NCBI GenBank assembly: GCA_002344525.1
Contig: DDTJ01000061.1
Coordinates: 1-64,000 of the forward strand
Direction of reading: 5' to 3'
Source of the DNA: Akkermansiaceae bacterium UBA2367
GTDB lineage: Bacteria > Verrucomicrobiota > Verrucomicrobiia > Verrucomicrobiales > DEV007
DNA: 64,000 nucleotides
Below the pieces are notes generated by a model. That model saw only the letters and a list, made by a program, of their open reading frames with translations. It had not been told where the DNA came from and searched no databases. Numbering within the stretch: position 1 is the first letter of the stretch; each line of letters opens with the position of its first letter. A program made the translations under genes and the position numbers. Below are positions 1 through 7,982 of the stretch, piece after piece.

Positions 1-92
1 GTGTAGCCGGTGGGGGAGGGCTGGGGGGCGTCCTGGGCCATGGCCGCGCCGAAGCCCAAGGCGGCAAAAAGGGGGAGAATCGCAGGTTTCAT
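1..92 (-). CDS. N-terminus of an exported protein (cut by window edge)
   Basis: Only the first 30 or so residues are inside the window. They read MKPAILPLF followed by an alanine- and glycine-rich hydrophobic stretch ending in AMA-Q, a typical Sec signal peptide with a signal peptidase I site near residue 19, then a Pro/Ser-rich mature start. The gene runs off the left edge, so its function cannot be stated. Calling it an exported protein is inference from the signal peptide alone. Confidence 0.6.
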   Translation of the reverse strand, partial: MKPAILPLFAALGFGAAMAQDAPQPSPTGY

Positions 93-151
93 AGGGCGGG
101 GAGCTTGGCACGGTTCGCGACGGGCGGCAATGGCCGATTGGCGTGCCGACA

Positions 152-236
152 CTCTTGCTCTTACCTCCTACTCCTTACTCTTACTCCTCGATCAACGGGG
201 AGTAAGGAGTAGGAGGTAAGAGTAAGGAGTAAGAGG
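152..236. repeat. Heptanucleotide hairpin array (GTAAGGA/GTAAGAG words)
   Basis: Two arms of roughly 36-39 bases, each a run of 7-base units of the type GAGTAAG/GAGGTAA, lie in inverted orientation around a loop of about 10 bases. TAA recurs every 7 bases in the right arm and TTA in the left arm, so translation is stopped in all frames on both strands. The element lies between the exported-protein gene and the end of fbaA. The same words recur at 15490-15586 and 45363-45491. Confidence 0.85.
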
Positions 237-245
237 AGAACTCCA

Positions 246-1280
246 TCAAACCTGACCCGCGATCGACTTGCCAGTGGAGAGCAGGTCGTCGCAAGCGACG
301 GCGATGCGCTCGGCCATGGCGGTCTCGGCGAGTTTCAGGTAGGCGCGGGGGTCGTAGTGCTTCTTGCTCCCGATTTCGCCGTCGACCTTGAGGACGCCGT
401 CGTAGTTCTTCAGCATGAAATCGGCGATGGGCCGGGTGAAGGCGTACTGGGTGTCGGTGTCGACATTCATCTTCACGACGCCGTAGCCGAGGGTCTCGCG
501 GATCTCTTCGAGGAGGGAGCCGGAGCCGCCGTGGAAGACGAGGTCGAACTCGGCCCCGGCCCCGTATTTGGCGACCACGGCCTCCTGACCCTGCTTGAGG
601 ATTTCGGGCTTCAGCTTGACCGCGCCGGGCTTGTAGTGGCCATGCACGTTGCCGAAGGTCGCGGCGAAGGTGAAGCGACCGATGGGGTGGAGCGCCTCGT
701 AGACGGCGAGCATATCCTCGGGCGTGGTGTAGAGCTTGTCGTGGGGGGTGTCCTCGCCTCCGGCGGCCCCGTCCTCCTCGCCGCCGACGACGCCCGCCTC
801 GACTTCGAGGATGATGCCGTTTTCGGCGGACTTTTTAAGATATTCCTTCGAAATGGCGAGGTTCTCGGCGAGGGGCAGCTCGGAGGCGTCGAGCATGTGG
901 TTTTGGAAGAGGTTGTTCTCGCCCTTGGCTCGGCGGCGGGCGGTCTCCTCGATGAGCGGGTCGAGGAAGTCGGGGGCGACATGGGGACGGCAGTGGTCGG
1001 TGTTCAGAGCCACGAGGACGTCGTACTGAGCGGCGAGGCGGTGGGTCAGTTCGGCGAGGGCGATGGTGCCGAGGACTTGGTTCTTGTGGTTGAGGCCGGA
1101 GGCGAACTGGCCTGCTCCGGTGGAGAACTGGATGATCCCGTCGGACTTCTGATCGGCGAAGGCCTTCAGCGCCGCGTTGATCGTGACGAGGTTGCTGCAG
1201 TTGATCGCGGGGTAGGCGTATCCGCCCTGCTGGGCGGCGTCGAGCATGGCGGCGAATTGTTGGGGAGTGGCGACTGGCAT
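246..1280 (-). CDS. fbaA: Class II fructose-bisphosphate aldolase
   Basis: This 344-residue cytosolic enzyme reversibly cleaves fructose 1,6-bisphosphate to dihydroxyacetone phosphate and glyceraldehyde 3-phosphate in glycolysis and gluconeogenesis. Class II hallmarks are visible: NTDHC at about residue 93 (catalytic Asp and zinc-binding His), a Gly/Glu-rich VEAGVVGGEEDG segment around residue 160, NVHGHY, and the phosphate-binding FHGGSGS. The length and the NVHGHY form fit the long class IIa (E. coli FbaA-type) group rather than the shorter GatY/KbaY group. The ATG start gives an intact N-terminus. It is divergent from aat across about 140 bases. A heptamer hairpin lies about 10 bases beyond its stop. 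Confidence 0.95.
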   Translation of the reverse strand: MPVATPQQFAAMLDAAQQGGYAYPAINCSNLVTINAALKAFADQKSDGIIQFSTGAGQFASGLNHKNQVLGTIALAELTHRLAAQYDVLVALNTDHCRPHVAPDFLDPLIEETARRRAKGENNLFQNHMLDASELPLAENLAISKEYLKKSAENGIILEVEAGVVGGEEDGAAGGEDTPHDKLYTTPEDMLAVYEALHPIGRFTFAATFGNVHGHYKPGAVKLKPEILKQGQEAVVAKYGAGAEFDLVFHGGSGSLLEEIRETLGYGVVKMNVDTDTQYAFTRPIADFMLKNYDGVLKVDGEIGSKKHYDPRAYLKLAETAMAERIAVACDDLLSTGKSIAGQV

Positions 1281-1417
1281 AGTGCCGCTCCTTACGGCTT
1301 CGCGCCGGATTTTTCAAGGGGCCATTTGTGTTCTTTTTGTCCCGTGGGACAGGGGGCTTCGCCGTTTTTTGATTGTCAAAAATCGAGGCCGGTTCTAATC
1401 TCCTCGCGTTCAGACGG

Positions 1418-2020
1418 ATGTCCGAGTCGATCTTCACGCGGGAAGGCTGCATCAGGCCGGCGGTGCTCATCGCCGCCTATCGTGGGGGCATGTTCCCGAT
1501 GGCCATGGACAACCGGGGAGAGATCGGCTGGTTCTCGCCGGACCCGCGCGGCATCCTTCCGCTGGACGAGTTCCACATCCCCCACGGATTGAAGCGGACC
1601 CTGCGGAAGAATCCTTTCGAAATCCGCATCGACACGGCCTTTTCCGAGGTGATGGCGGGCTGCGCCGACCGGCGCACGACATGGATCAGCCGGGAGATCG
1701 TGACGAGCTACGAGAAGCTCTTCGAACTGGGCTACGCGCATTCGGTCGAGGCTTGGAAGGACGGTCGCCTCTGCGGCGGCCTCTACGGGGTCTCCATCGG
1801 CGGGGCCTTCTTCGGCGAGTCGATGTTCAGCCGCGTCACCGACGCCTCGAAGGTCGTGCTCGTCGCGCTCGTCGAGCGTCTGCGGGAGCGGAACTTCCAG
1901 ATTCTCGACACGCAGTGGACGACGGAACACCTGAGCCGCTTCGGCTGCCGCGAGATCCCTCGTTACGAATACCTGCGTCTCCTGAACCGGGCGCTGCTGG
2001 TGACGGCTTCGTTCGGGTGA
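1418..2020 (+). CDS. aat: Leucyl/phenylalanyl-tRNA--protein transferase
   Basis: This 200-residue cytosolic enzyme transfers Leu or Phe from aminoacyl-tRNA to proteins with N-terminal Arg or Lys, marking them for ClpS/ClpAP (N-degron pathway). Family motifs are RGGMFPM (usually MFPW), the WFSPDPRGILPL box, and the GGLYGVSIGGAFFGESMF core followed by ASKVVLVAL. I chose the ATG at 1418. The frame stays open upstream to a TTG at 1373, which would add 15 residues, but the family normally begins only a short way before the MFPM box. No operon partner is apparent: fbaA is divergent and thiS-thiH converges from the right. Confidence 0.93.
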   Translation: MSESIFTREGCIRPAVLIAAYRGGMFPMAMDNRGEIGWFSPDPRGILPLDEFHIPHGLKRTLRKNPFEIRIDTAFSEVMAGCADRRTTWISREIVTSYEKLFELGYAHSVEAWKDGRLCGGLYGVSIGGAFFGESMFSRVTDASKVVLVALVERLRERNFQILDTQWTTEHLSRFGCREIPRYEYLRLLNRALLVTASFG

Positions 2021-2025
2021 GTGAA

Positions 2026-2049
2026 GATGGGTCACGGGTCATGGGTGGG
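2026..2049. repeat. Short heptamer array (GGGTCAT/GGGTCAC words)
   Basis: About three 7-base units, reading GTGACCC/ATGACCC on the minus strand, sit in the 34-base gap between the convergent stop codons of aat and thiS. The same words occur at 48771-48801, 49235-49258 and 54449-54477. Confidence 0.6.
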
Positions 2050-2054
2050 CGCTG

Positions 2055-2258
2055 TTATCCGCCCGCGACCATGCGCACGATCTCGATGGTGTCGCCGTTT
2101 TCGACGGGTTCCTGATCGAACTCGCGACTCAGCACGGCGAGGCCGTTGCGTTCCACTAGCACCGGCTGGGGGCCGAGTTCGAGGGTTTCGAGCAGGGCCG
2201 CGACGGTGAGGGTGCCGTCGGGAAATTCGCGTTCGGCTCCGTTGATGACGATCTTCAT
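2055..2258 (-). CDS. thiS: Sulfur carrier protein ThiS
   Basis: This 67-residue ubiquitin-like protein carries sulfur as a C-terminal thiocarboxylate for the thiazole moiety of thiamine. It ends in the required Gly-Gly (RMVAGG) and has the family start MKIVINGAERE and the internal NG..V.R.EF pattern. Its start codon overlaps the stop of thiH (ATGA at 2255-2258), so the two are translationally coupled. Thiazole synthase (thiG), which uses the ThiS thiocarboxylate and normally sits with these genes, is not in the window. Confidence 0.92.
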   Translation of the reverse strand: MKIVINGAEREFPDGTLTVAALLETLELGPQPVLVERNGLAVLSREFDQEPVENGDTIEIVRMVAGG

Positions 2259-3418
2259 GCGGTGGCGAGGGCGGGGGAGAGGATGGCGGCGTCCCAGTCT
2301 TTCCACACCGGCTCCAGTCCGATGGAGCGGAGGTGGTCCGCGACCTCGGCGGCGGAGCGCGTGTCGGAAATATCGAACTGACCCGCCGCCGGGGTGGCGC
2401 TGCCGGAGCAGGCGGAGGACGCGGGCTTTTCGTCGAGATCGACGCGACGACCGCGCACGGTGAGGTGGACGTCGTCCGCGCCCGCGCCAGTGTAGCCGCC
2501 CGGCTCGGTGTGGCTGCCGGCGCTGATGGAGGTGACACCGAGGGGGAAGAGGGCGTTGCGGAGCGCCTCGGGTTCGCGCGTGCTCAGGACGATGCCGACC
2601 TGTGGGAAGCAGACGCGGAAGGCGCAGATCGCTTGGACGAATTCCGCGTCGCCCATGGCATGGCGGGGCTGGAAGCCGCCCGCGGCGGGGCGCAGGCGAG
2701 GCAGGGAGACGGTGAAGCTCGCCTTCCAACAGGTCCGCTGGAGGTGTTCGAGATGGGCGGCGAGGCGCAGGGCTTCGAGCCGCCAGTCGGCCAGCCCGAC
2801 GAGGGCGCCGATGCCGAGGCGGCGGAAACCGGCGGCATAGCCGCGCTCGGGGCAGGCGAGACGCCAGTCGAAGTCCTTTTTCGGCCCGGCGGTGTGGTAT
2901 TCGGCGTAGGCGGCGCGGTCGTAGGTCTCCTGATAGACGACGAGGCCCTCGCATCCGGCGCGGACGAGGGATTCGTATTCCGGCGTCTCCATCGGTCCGA
3001 CCTCGATGGCGAGGGTGGGGATGAAGTCGCGGAGGGCGGCGAGGCATTCCTCCAGATAGCCCTCGGAGACGAAGCGCGGATGCTCCCCAGCGACGAGGAG
3101 GACGTGGCGAAAGCCTTGGGCCGCGAGATGGCGCGCCTCCTTGACCGCCTCGGACACGGTCAGGGTGGTGCGCAGAATGGGGTTGTCGCGGGAGAAGCCA
3201 CAGTAGGCGCAGTTGTTGACGCACTCGTTGGAGAGGTAGAGCGGGGCGAAAAGGCGCATGGTCCGCCCGAAATGCTGGCGCGTCGTCGCGACCGACTCCG
3301 CCGCGAGCGCTTCGAGCGCAGCGGGGGGCATCGGCTCCAGCAGGCTGCGGAACCGCGTCAGGAGAGGGGAGGGGAGGGTGCCGGAGTCGAGGGCGTCGAG
3401 GATGTCGGCGAGAGCCAT
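2255..3418 (-). CDS. thiH: 2-iminoacetate synthase ThiH (radical SAM)
   Basis: This 387-residue radical SAM enzyme cleaves tyrosine to 2-iminoacetate (dehydroglycine) and p-cresol, supplying the C-N unit of the thiamine thiazole ring in anaerobic-type thiazole synthesis. The [4Fe-4S] motif CVNNCAYCGF is at about residues 66-74, the usual place for ThiH. The ATG at 3418 is preferred: the frame extends further upstream to 3514, but the extra 32 residues are Arg/Ser/Pro-rich and not family-like. It overlaps thiS by 4 bases. I saw no TPP riboswitch in the roughly 160 bases before it, which also hold the divergent acpP promoter. Confidence 0.93.
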   Translation of the reverse strand: MALADILDALDSGTLPSPLLTRFRSLLEPMPPAALEALAAESVATTRQHFGRTMRLFAPLYLSNECVNNCAYCGFSRDNPILRTTLTVSEAVKEARHLAAQGFRHVLLVAGEHPRFVSEGYLEECLAALRDFIPTLAIEVGPMETPEYESLVRAGCEGLVVYQETYDRAAYAEYHTAGPKKDFDWRLACPERGYAAGFRRLGIGALVGLADWRLEALRLAAHLEHLQRTCWKASFTVSLPRLRPAAGGFQPRHAMGDAEFVQAICAFRVCFPQVGIVLSTREPEALRNALFPLGVTSISAGSHTEPGGYTGAGADDVHLTVRGRRVDLDEKPASSACSGSATPAAGQFDISDTRSAAEVADHLRSIGLEPVWKDWDAAILSPALATA

Positions 3419-3507
3419 GCGCCGGGAAGATAGCCGCGCCGGGCCGGAGGGCAACGCTTCATCCCCCCGACGGGAAAGGAGGGGCGAGAAAAGTGCGGAA
3501 AAAAACG

Positions 3508-3536
3508 TTGCCAAAAACCTTTGGCGCCGCTAATAA
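3508..3536 (+). promoter_or_regulatory. Sigma-70-type promoter of acpP
   Basis: TTGCCA (3508-3513) and TAATAA (3531-3536) are separated by exactly 17 bases and end 45 bases before the acpP start, inside an A-rich stretch that stands out from its GC-rich surroundings. This is a good match to a housekeeping promoter. Confidence 0.7.
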
Positions 3537-3581
3537 ACCCGGAATCCTTAAATCCACTCCCCATCCCCACACCCGTTTCCA

Positions 3582-3827
3582 ATGGCTGACGCATCCATCG
3601 AAGAAAAAGTGAAGACCATCATCGTTGAGCAACTCGGCGTGAGCGAAGAGCAGGTGAAGCCCGAGGCCAAGTTCGTCGAGGATCTCGGTGCCGACTCCCT
3701 CGACACCGTGGAACTGGTGATGGCCTTCGAGGAGGAGTTCGACATCACCGTCCCCGACGAGGACGCCGAGAAGCTGACGAGCGTGGGTGACGTCTTCGCC
3801 TACATCGAGCAGCAATCCTCGAAGTGA
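3582..3827 (+). CDS. acpP: Acyl carrier protein
   Basis: This 81-residue acidic protein carries growing acyl chains on a 4'-phosphopantetheine arm in type II fatty-acid synthesis. The arm attaches to Ser39 in the GADSLDTVEL motif. The four-helix pattern, length and strong negative charge are all normal. It has its own promoter and a strong intrinsic terminator, so it is probably a highly expressed single-gene unit. The usual fab neighbours are absent here, although accA lies 2.4 kb downstream. Confidence 0.97.
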   Translation: MADASIEEKVKTIIVEQLGVSEEQVKPEAKFVEDLGADSLDTVELVMAFEEEFDITVPDEDAEKLTSVGDVFAYIEQQSSK

Positions 3828-3860
3828 ACCCTGTCAGGTCCTCGACCCGACCCTCTCTGG

Positions 3861-3888
3861 AATGCGCCTCCGCAGAGGCGCATTTTTT
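3861..3888 (+). terminator. Intrinsic terminator after acpP
   Basis: A perfect 10-bp stem (AATGCGCCTC at 3861-3870 with GAGGCGCATT at 3875-3884) and the 4-base loop CGCA are followed directly by a T run. It begins 33 bases after the acpP stop. Confidence 0.92.
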
Positions 3889-3971
3889 GTGCCCGCGCTT
3901 CGGCGGTGGCGGGATGGGAGCGGGGCAGGCGTGATTGACGCCCCGTCCCGCATGGGATAGCGTATCACACC

Positions 3972-4673
3972 ATGATCCTGCCGCCTCCCGCGACGAAGTT
4001 CGAGACCGACAAGGCCGGACAGCTCATCTACCCCATCGACAACGGCGAACCTTTGAGCAACGACACCGAGCATCTGAGGTGGATCACCTTCGTCAAGAAC
4101 GGGCTGGAGGACTGGTTCGCCGACCGCGACGACGTCTTCATCGCCGCCGACCTGCTCTGGTATCCGGTGGAGGGTCGGCCCGACATCTCCAAGGCCCCCG
4201 ACGTGATGGTGGTGCTCGACCACCTTGCCGGAGACCGCCCCAGCTACAAGCAGTGGCTGGAGAACGACCGTCCTCCCAACGTGGTTTTCGAGTTCATCTC
4301 CAAGAGCAACACCGCCGACGAGATAATGGACAAGCTGGAGTTCTACTCCGACATGGGTTGCGAGGAGTTCTTCGTCTACGACTATCGGCGGGGCAAGCTG
4401 AACGCCTTCCGCCGCAATGGCGGGAACTCGCTTGCGAGCAAGCCACCCGAAGACGACGGCGCGTGGGAGAGCCGGGTGCTGGGGATGAGGCTCGGCTTGG
4501 ACGAGCAGGGCCGCCTCTGGGTCCGCCGCCCCGACGGCAAGCTGATGGAGAGCCACCGCGAGATCGCGAGGCGGGCCGAAGCCGAAACCCGACGTGCTGA
4601 GGTCGAAGCCCAACGTGCCGAACGACTCGCGGCCAAGCTCCGGGAGATGGGGATCGATCCCGACGGGGTTTGA
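3972..4673 (+). CDS. Uma2-family (DUF820) PD-(D/E)XK nuclease-like protein
   Basis: A 233-residue protein with the Uma2 core: an acidic N-terminal half, the DVMVVL strand (the D of the PD-D/EXK site), VVFEFISKSN (the E-x-S variant), then KLEFYSDMGCEEFFVYD. The last 40 residues are a charged Ala/Glu/Arg-rich coiled coil typical of the family. The fold predicts a metal-dependent nuclease, but no physiological substrate is known for the family, which is very expanded in cyanobacteria and some other phyla. It has no functional link to its neighbours. A palindromic repeat arm follows its stop codon. Confidence 0.85.
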   Translation: MILPPPATKFETDKAGQLIYPIDNGEPLSNDTEHLRWITFVKNGLEDWFADRDDVFIAADLLWYPVEGRPDISKAPDVMVVLDHLAGDRPSYKQWLENDRPPNVVFEFISKSNTADEIMDKLEFYSDMGCEEFFVYDYRRGKLNAFRRNGGNSLASKPPEDDGAWESRVLGMRLGLDEQGRLWVRRPDGKLMESHREIARRAEAETRRAEVEAQRAERLAAKLREMGIDPDGV

Positions 4674-4690
4674 TTTCGGGGGAGAATTAA

Positions 4691-4725
4691 AAATCAGCGA
4701 AGATCAGCGGCAATCAGCGGTCGCC
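4691..4725. repeat. Solo arm of the AATCAGCGG (period-11) repeat
   Basis: The words ATCAGCGAAG, ATCAGCGGCA and ATCAGCGGTC follow at about 11-base spacing. The same arm occurs twice, inverted, at 55895-56188, where it flanks another palindrome. Here only one arm is present. Confidence 0.7.
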
Positions 4726-4811
4726 CCCACTCTGGCTTCGGATTTCGCCTGCCGGTCTTGCGGATTGGATTTCCCAAGCTTTTGCGCGTAGACTGCCCGA
4801 TTTCCGGTGAC

Positions 4812-5339
4812 ATGCCCGCCCTTTCTTTCGATGACATAGCCTACGCGATGGAGCACACCGTCGTCGTGCATGAGCCGGATCGTCTCATCGACACCTTCGG
4901 GACGACGAACTTCCAATTCCACCTCCTCACCGAGCCGATGGACTCCGTCGGCGTCGTGCGCGTCCGCGAGGGCAGGATGGAGGCGGAGCGGCCCAAGATC
5001 CTGCGCCCCGAGGGATACGACGACCTCCTTTTCGAGGGCTTCGGGGAGCAGGCGAAGACCTTTGCCGAGTGGTTCCGCCAACACGGGAACATCGCCTTCT
5101 TCCAATACGGCTTCCATTTCGCGAAGCGCGGCTTCACCGAGGAGCTGGTGCATTCGCCGATCGAGGAGGTGCGCGACCGCATCGCGGGGGAGATCCGCTC
5201 CAGCGGCGACCCGTCCCGCGCCCTCATCTGCGGGGTGGACGACTCGTGGGAGGTGTCCCTGATCAAATTCACGATGGAGACCATCGCCCGCTCGCTGCGC
5301 ATCAACGCCTTCGACTTCAAGCGCCGCGGCCTGCTCTGA
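4812..5339 (+). CDS. Conserved hypothetical protein, cytosolic
   Basis: A 175-residue soluble protein with no signal peptide or membrane segment. I do not recognise the family. It is acidic, with an IAYAMEHT start, a central DDLLFEGFGEQ segment and a C-terminal KRRGLL. The ATG at 4812 was chosen; a TTG at 4758 would add 18 residues that are not obviously protein-like. It is 27 bases from the next gene (LysM/L,D-transpeptidase-like) and probably co-transcribed with it and accA. No function is proposed. Confidence 0.75.
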   Translation: MPALSFDDIAYAMEHTVVVHEPDRLIDTFGTTNFQFHLLTEPMDSVGVVRVREGRMEAERPKILRPEGYDDLLFEGFGEQAKTFAEWFRQHGNIAFFQYGFHFAKRGFTEELVHSPIEEVRDRIAGEIRSSGDPSRALICGVDDSWEVSLIKFTMETIARSLRINAFDFKRRGLL

Positions 5340-5366
5340 GACTCCACCCCGCCTTTTGGACACGCG

Positions 5367-6215
5367 ATGGCCCGTTTCAAGTTCCTCGTCGCCTTCCTCG
5401 CCCTGCTGATCTGCGCCGGGGGCGTCGCCGGGGCTTGGTTTTTCTGGACGAAGTTCGCCCAGCCCGAGATCGTGGTGAACCGGCACATCTCCGGCAAGGG
5501 CGGGGGTCTGGAGCGTCCCGATCTCGGCAAACGCCACTTCGACGCCGCCATCGCCCTGCTCAAGGAGGGCGAGTTGGTCTCCGCCCGCGACCGCCTCCTC
5601 TACCTGCTGGAGTATTTCCCCGAATCCGCCACCTGCGAGGAGGCGAAGCGTATCGTCGGCGAGGTGAACATGGACCTGCTCCTCTCGAAAATCCCCCTGC
5701 CCGGCAAGAGCGAGCACAAGGTGCGGCGCGGCGAGGCCCTCCTCACCATCGCGGGCCGCAGCCAGACGACGATCGACTACATCATGCGGGCGAACGCGAA
5801 GACCTCGGAGTTCATCTTCCCCGACGAAACCCTGACCGTCTACCCGCTGAATTTCCGCGTCGAGATCAGCTTGGCGAGAAGCGCCGTGACCGTCTTCGAC
5901 GGCGAGAAGCTCTTCAAGGAGTACCCCATCCTCGACCGCCATCTCCCCGCCGATTTGAAGGCTCCCGTGGCCACGACGGTGAGCGAGCGGGTCGCTTGGC
6001 TCGGGAACCAGCCCGTCAATTTCACCCATCCCGCCTACATGAACTGCGCCAAGTGGATCCGCACCGGGAGGATCGGCCTTTTCATCCGCCAAGCCGATCC
6101 GGTCGCCGACGGGGCGGGGGAGGCGCGGCCCTACGGCGTCATGCTCGCCAACGCCGATCTGGAGGAGTTGTATACCATCCTGAGGACCGGATCGAAAGTC
6201 AATCTTGTGAAGTAG
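5367..6215 (+). CDS. Membrane-anchored LysM protein with degenerate L,D-transpeptidase-like domain
   Basis: A 282-residue protein with an N-terminal membrane anchor (residues 5-28), a helical TPR-like linker (55-105), a LysM peptidoglycan-binding domain (about 116-160, HKVRRGEALLTIAGRS to FIFPDETLTVYP) and a C-terminal region (165-281) that resembles the YkuD fold: VEISLARSAVTVFDGEKL at the start and ELYTILRTGSKVNL at the end. The catalytic IHG and S-x-G-C-I-R motifs of L,D-transpeptidases are not present; the matching positions read IGLFIR and RPYGVML. It may therefore bind cell wall without crosslinking it. Periplasmic location is inferred. It is 32 bases upstream of accA. Confidence 0.75.
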   Translation: MARFKFLVAFLALLICAGGVAGAWFFWTKFAQPEIVVNRHISGKGGGLERPDLGKRHFDAAIALLKEGELVSARDRLLYLLEYFPESATCEEAKRIVGEVNMDLLLSKIPLPGKSEHKVRRGEALLTIAGRSQTTIDYIMRANAKTSEFIFPDETLTVYPLNFRVEISLARSAVTVFDGEKLFKEYPILDRHLPADLKAPVATTVSERVAWLGNQPVNFTHPAYMNCAKWIRTGRIGLFIRQADPVADGAGEARPYGVMLANADLEELYTILRTGSKVNLVK

Positions 6216-6247
6216 ACCCGCGCCGAAAACGCGCTACAATCCCTCTC

Positions 6248-7219
6248 ATGACCGCCATCGAACCCCTCGAATTCGAGAAGCCCATCGTGAACCTCGAACG
6301 CCAGCTCGCCGAGCTGCGCGACCGGGCCGCCGACAGCGATCTCGACATGTCGCACGAGATGAAGCGCATCGAGGACAAGCTGACGAAGCTGAAAGGCGAT
6401 GTCTACCGCAACCTCACCCCTTGGCAGCGCGTCCAGATCGCCCGTCACGTCCAGCGGCCCTTCATGCTCGACTATGTGGAGCATTCCTTCGACGACTTCC
6501 TCGAGCTCCACGGCGACCGCCACATCGGCGAGGACGAGGCCATGCCCGGCGGCTTCGCCCGCCTCGAAGGGCGGAAGGTGATGGTCATCGGCCACCAGAA
6601 AGGCCGCGACACGAAGGAGAACCTGCGCCGCAATTTCGGCAGCGCCCATCCCGAGGGCTACCGCAAGGCCCTGCGCCTGATGAAGATGGCGGAGAAATTC
6701 GACATCCCCGTGGTCACCCTCATCGACACGCCCGGTGCCTACCCTGGCATCGGCGCGGAGGAGCGGAACATCGCCGAGGCCATCGCCTTCAATCTCCGCG
6801 AGATGATGATGCTGCGCGTCCCCGTCGTCGCCGTGGTCATCGGCGAGGGTGGTTCCGGCGGCGCCCTCGGCATCGGCGTGGCCGACCGCGTCCTGATGAT
6901 GGAGAACTCCTACTACTCCGTGATCAGCCCCGAGGGCTGCGCCGCGATCCTCTGGAAGGACCGCAAATACGCGACCGAGGCGGCCTCGGCCTTGAAATTG
7001 AGCGCCCGCGACCTGATGGAACTGGACATCATCGACGAGATGATCCCCGAACCCATGGGCGGAGCCCACCACGACCACGTCGCGGCGGCGAACAACCTGA
7101 AGCGCACCGTCATCAAGCATCTCCACGAGCTCGAGTCCATCGAGAAGGACGCTCTGCTGGAGCAGCGCTACCAGAAATTCCGAGCCTTCGGCGAATTCCG
7201 CGAACGCGGGCGGCGCTGA
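6248..7219 (+). CDS. accA: Acetyl-CoA carboxylase carboxyltransferase subunit alpha
   Basis: This 323-residue subunit pairs with AccD to transfer the carboxyl group from carboxybiotin to acetyl-CoA, the committed step of fatty-acid synthesis. Clear family blocks are visible: LERQLAELR at the N-terminus, HGDRHIGEDEAMPGGFARL, GHQKGRDTKENLRRNFG, the acyl-CoA carboxylase core LIDTPGAYPGIGAEERNIAEA, the oxyanion-hole region GEGGSGGALGIGVAD, and SVISPEGCAAILWKD. Length equals the family norm. The frame is open far upstream, but the ATG at 6248 gives the correct N-terminus. Confidence 0.97.
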   Translation: MTAIEPLEFEKPIVNLERQLAELRDRAADSDLDMSHEMKRIEDKLTKLKGDVYRNLTPWQRVQIARHVQRPFMLDYVEHSFDDFLELHGDRHIGEDEAMPGGFARLEGRKVMVIGHQKGRDTKENLRRNFGSAHPEGYRKALRLMKMAEKFDIPVVTLIDTPGAYPGIGAEERNIAEAIAFNLREMMMLRVPVVAVVIGEGGSGGALGIGVADRVLMMENSYYSVISPEGCAAILWKDRKYATEAASALKLSARDLMELDIIDEMIPEPMGGAHHDHVAAANNLKRTVIKHLHELESIEKDALLEQRYQKFRAFGEFRERGRR

Positions 7220-7290
7220 TCTCCCGGCTTGGCCATCCTTGCTTCAATCCCCGCTTGATTCCCCGTCGATCCGGGGCATTTTCCCACCGC

Positions 7291-7641
7291 ATGAACTCCC
7301 TTTCCCACGGCTTTCTCTTCCTCTCCGGACTCACTTGGCTGCTTTGCGAAGTCTGCTTCGACGCGGGTGCTGGCTACTGGACTCCGGTCTGGCTCTTCCT
7401 CCTCGGCTTCACGGTGATGTTCACGGTGATGGGATGCCTGCCGCTGTCGGAGAAAACGATCAACCTCGCTGGGCCGATCTTCACGATCCTGATCGGCGCG
7501 GGGATCGTCCTTTACGGCTTCGCCGCGTTCAAGGCGGGCTTCCTTGGAGCGGCGCTCCGCCTCCTCGGCGGGGGTGTCCTTATTCTCCTAGCCGTGTTCA
7601 GCCTCTTGGGCCGGGAGAAGGAAGGGGCGGCTCACCATTGA
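7291..7641 (+). CDS. Small integral membrane protein, unknown function
   Basis: A 116-residue protein with about four hydrophobic helices (approximately residues 6-22, 30-48, 57-75 and 82-108) and a short charged C-terminus. I do not recognise a family. It follows accA by 71 bases on the same strand. No motif suggests a transport or enzymatic role. Confidence 0.65.
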   Translation: MNSLSHGFLFLSGLTWLLCEVCFDAGAGYWTPVWLFLLGFTVMFTVMGCLPLSEKTINLAGPIFTILIGAGIVLYGFAAFKAGFLGAALRLLGGGVLILLAVFSLLGREKEGAAHH

Positions 7642-7712
7642 TTTCCACCTTCGCTTTGTGAGCGAGGGTGGGATGGCGGCCGCCCCACCGTGTCTTTTGA
7701 GGGGGCTGCCGC

Positions 7713-7916
7713 TCAGTTCACGGCGTCCTTGACGGCCTCGGCGGCGTCTTCGACCGCGTCTTGGACTTTTTCGGCGGGGCGCTGGTCGAGGGCGTCGTCG
7801 ATGGCTTCGCCGATCTTCTCGGCAGGCCCTTTCGGCTTTTTCTCGCACGAGGGCAAGGCCAGGGCGAGGAAGGCGGCGGCAGGGAGGGCGATCAGGATGG
7901 TGGTATGGGTTTTCAT
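7713..7916 (-). CDS. Small lipoprotein with amphipathic C-terminus
   Basis: A 67-residue protein with a lipoprotein signal (hydrophobic stretch, then LPSC at about residues 19-22) and a mature part made of short Asp/Glu/Ala-rich repeats (AEKIGEAIDDALDQ, AEKVQDAVEDAAEAVKDAV) likely to form one amphipathic helix. Such small entericidin-like or YtxH-like lipoproteins are usually envelope-associated. The start at 7916 puts Lys at position 2, as expected for a signal peptide. No function is assigned. Confidence 0.65.
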   Translation of the reverse strand: MKTHTTILIALPAAAFLALALPSCEKKPKGPAEKIGEAIDDALDQRPAEKVQDAVEDAAEAVKDAVN

Positions 7917-7982
7917 GGTCGATGGAGATGGGGAGATGGTTTCCCCTTCCGCCAATCACGGGCCAAGACCGCCGCTCGTCAA

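Noticed and set aside
152..236. Heptamer hairpin read as an intrinsic terminator for fbaA
   Set aside because: It is a hairpin downstream of fbaA, but it has no T run after the stem and is AT-moderate along the whole arm; its words recur at sites that are not gene ends (15490-15586 is inside an operon).
357..1592. Plus-strand open frame of about 410 codons opposite fbaA
   Set aside because: fbaA is unmistakable on the other strand; the opposite frame is a shadow.
3419..3507. TPP riboswitch before thiH
   Set aside because: I looked for the CTGAGA and ACCTGA core words on the minus strand and did not find them.
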